NCBI GenBank assembly: GCA_963753195.1 | Contig: CAVWBH010000005.1 | Coordinates: 1 to 64,000, forward strand | DNA from: Palsa-504 sp963753195 | GTDB taxonomy: Bacteria; Actinomycetota; Actinomycetes; Streptosporangiales; Streptosporangiaceae | Reading direction: 5' to 3' | DNA length: 64,000 nucleotides | In this document: one piece after another, positions 62,358-64,000 of the stretch | How positions within the stretch are numbered: position 1 is the stretch's first letter | Layout: the number at the start of each line of letters is the position of its first letter | The notes under the pieces: generated by a model | Told to the model about the DNA's origin: nothing | Databases searched by the model: none | What the model saw: the letters and a program-made list of their open reading frames with translations, nothing else | Translations under genes and position numbers: made by a program

Positions 62358-64000
62358 ATGGCCGATCCGCAGCAGATTCTCAGCGACCGGGTACACGACG
62401 CCATCGTCGCCTCGTTCGGTCCGGAGTTCGGCGACGCCGACCCGCTGATCCGGCCGTCGTCCTTCGCGGACTTCCAGGCCAACGTGGCGCTCCCGCTGGC
62501 CAAGCGGCTGGGCCGCCCGCCGCGCGAGGTAGCCGGGGAACTGGCCGGCTCGACGTGGCCGACGTGTGCGAGCCGCCGGAGGTCAGCGGGCCGGGCTTCA
62601 TTAACCTGCGGCTGCGGGAGCGCTGGATCGCGGAGGCGGCCTCGCGCATGCTCGGTGATCCCCGGCTCGGGGTGGCGCCCGCGGCCTCGCCGCTGACGGT
62701 GGTGGTGGACTACTCCTCACCCAACATCGCCAAGGAAATGCACGTCGGGCACCTGCGCACCACCATCGTGGGGGACGCCATCGTGCGTGCGCTGGAGTTC
62801 GCGGGTCACCGGGTGATCAGGGACAACCACGTCGGCGACTGGGGCACGCAGTTCGGCATGCTGATCGAGCAGCTGCTCGACGTGGGTGAGGACTCGCCGG
62901 AGGCGGGGCTGCTGCGCACCGACCCGAATGCGTTCTACCAGGCCGCCCGGCGTAAGTTCGACTCGGATCCGGATTTCGCCGAGCGTGCCCGCAAGCGGGT
63001 CGTGGACCTGCAGGGCGGCGAGGAGGCCACGCTGGCGCTGTGGCAGGAGATCGTCGACCTCTCCAAGGATTACCTGCACCGCATCTACGGCGGGCTGGGC
63101 GTCACGCTCACCGACGCCGACATCCGCGGCGAGAGCTTCTACAACGCGCTGCTGGCCGACACGGTGGCCATCCTGGAGGCCAAGGGCATCGCGGTCTACA
63201 GCGACGGAGCGCTATGCGCGTTCCCGCCCGGCTTCACCGGCCGCGAGGGCAAGCCGCTGCCGCTCATCATCCGCAAGAGCGACGGCGGCTACAACTACGC
63301 CACCACCGACCTGGCCACCATCCGGTACCGGGTCGACGAGCTGGGCTGCGACCGCGCGATCTACGTGGTCGGCGCGGACCAGACGCTGCACTTCCAGATG
63401 GTCTTCGCGGTAGCCAGGCAGGCGGGCTGGATCCCGGCCGGGGCCAGCTTCGAGCACGCCGCGATCGGCCTGGTCCTCGGCCCGGACGGCAACCGGCTGC
63501 GCACCAGGTCCGGCGACAACGTGCAGCTCAGTGACCTGCTGACCGAGGCCGTCGAGCGGGCCAGGGGCATCCTGGAGGATCTGGAGGCGCCGGCCAGGTT
63601 CGCCGCCGCCGAGCTGGACCAGATCGCCGCGGCGGTCGGTATCGGCGCGGTGAAGTACGCCGACCTGTCCACCGCCCGGGAGAGCGCCTACGTGTTCGAC
63701 TGGGACCGGATGATTTCCTTCCGGGGCAACACCGGCCCGTACCTGCAGTACGCGACCGCGCGGATCCGGTCGATCTTCCGCCGGGCCGGCGCGGCGGACG
63801 CGGCCGGCCTCCCGTCCGCACGCGTGCAGATCACCGCGCCGCCGGAGCGGGCGCTGGCGCTGCGGCTGCTGGCTTACGGCGCGGCGATCACCCAGCTCGG
63901 CCAGACCGCCGAACCGCACCGCCTGTGCGCCTTCCTGTTCGACGTGGCCAGCCTGTTCACCACGTTCTACGAGGAATGCCCGGTGCTGAAGGCCGAGCCC
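62358..64000 (+). CDS. argS: Arginyl-tRNA synthetase, frameshifted and cut by the window edge
   Basis: Class I aminoacyl-tRNA synthetase; the gene starts at ATG 62358 and has no stop before 64000. The N-terminal Arg-tRNA-binding domain reads D-F-Q-A-N-V-A-L-P-L-A-K-R-L-G to E-L-A-G in the first frame; from L-D-V-A-D-V-C-E-P-P onward the frame changes by one. A missing base near 62545-62549 (ctggccgg-ctcgac) would restore it. Downstream are D-Y-S-S-P-N-I-A-K-E-M-H-V-G-H-L (HIGH motif), D-N-H-V-G-D-W-G-T-Q-F-G and G-N-T-G-P-Y-L-Q-Y-A-T-A-R. About 530 residues are in view. As argS is essential, a sequencing indel is the likelier cause. Confidence 0.9.

Overview
The window is about 64 kb of very GC-rich DNA with GC-ending codons, GTG/TTG starts and many 1-4 nt gene overlaps (ATGA, GTGA, TAATG). 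It looks chromosomal and belongs to an actinobacterium. Support comes from the 14-gene nuo operon beside menaquinone genes, a fused KorA/KorB pair, and a housekeeping cluster (glmU-prs-rplY-pth; metG-tatD-rsmA-ispE; rsmI divergent from a PMT) known from mycobacteria and other Actinobacteria. The genus cannot be fixed from sequence alone. I see no phage, transposase, CRISPR array or biosynthetic gene cluster.

Layout. 1-5.2 kb: a frameshifted secreted lipase, an MFS efflux pump, a DUF427 protein and an HtpX-like protease carrying 27-nt tandem repeats. 5.5-8.4 kb: korA-korB (2-oxoacid:ferredoxin oxidoreductase, plus strand). 8.4-26.9 kb (minus strand): a respiratory unit read as a menJ-like geranylgeranyl reductase, nuoA to nuoN, then a polyprenyl diphosphate synthase. 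A perfect match to the Rex (NADH/NAD+ sensor) operator lies in its promoter, with menG just upstream. 27.7-32.9 kb: an S9 peptidase and cysQ-cysD-cysN (sulfate activation). 33.0-36.5 kb: glmU-prs-rplY-pth. 36.8-43.7 kb: accessory genes (MFS, tRNA-Gln, desaturase and TetR, cysteine dioxygenase and rhodanese, methyltransferase and MarR). 43.8-50.1 kb: an ABC-F protein, ispE, rsmA, tatD and metG. 50.1-55.5 kb: envelope glycosylation genes (GT2, a GT-C-like membrane protein, PMT) with rsmI. 55.7-64 kb: a SigR-type sigma factor, an asparagine synthase-like protein lacking Cys2, an SDR, a KamA-family radical SAM enzyme, plsX, and argS running off the right end.

The most notable observations are: the Rex operator over a menaquinone/complex I/polyprenyl unit; NuoI and NuoJ in one uninterrupted reading frame; GlmU with a truncated acetyltransferase domain and its catalytic His replaced by Arg; an AsnB-like protein whose Cys2 nucleophile is Gly; a convergent gene pair whose overlapping tails are both encoded by one 15-nt minisatellite; and a perfect 14-bp palindrome between marR and its divergent methyltransferase gene.

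Caution: at least five genes (lipase, geranylgeranyl reductase, cysQ, argS, probably pth), and possibly the nuoI/nuoJ junction, carry an apparent one-base frameshift in G/C-rich sequence. Because core genes are hit, residual sequencing or assembly indels are at least as likely as real lesions.
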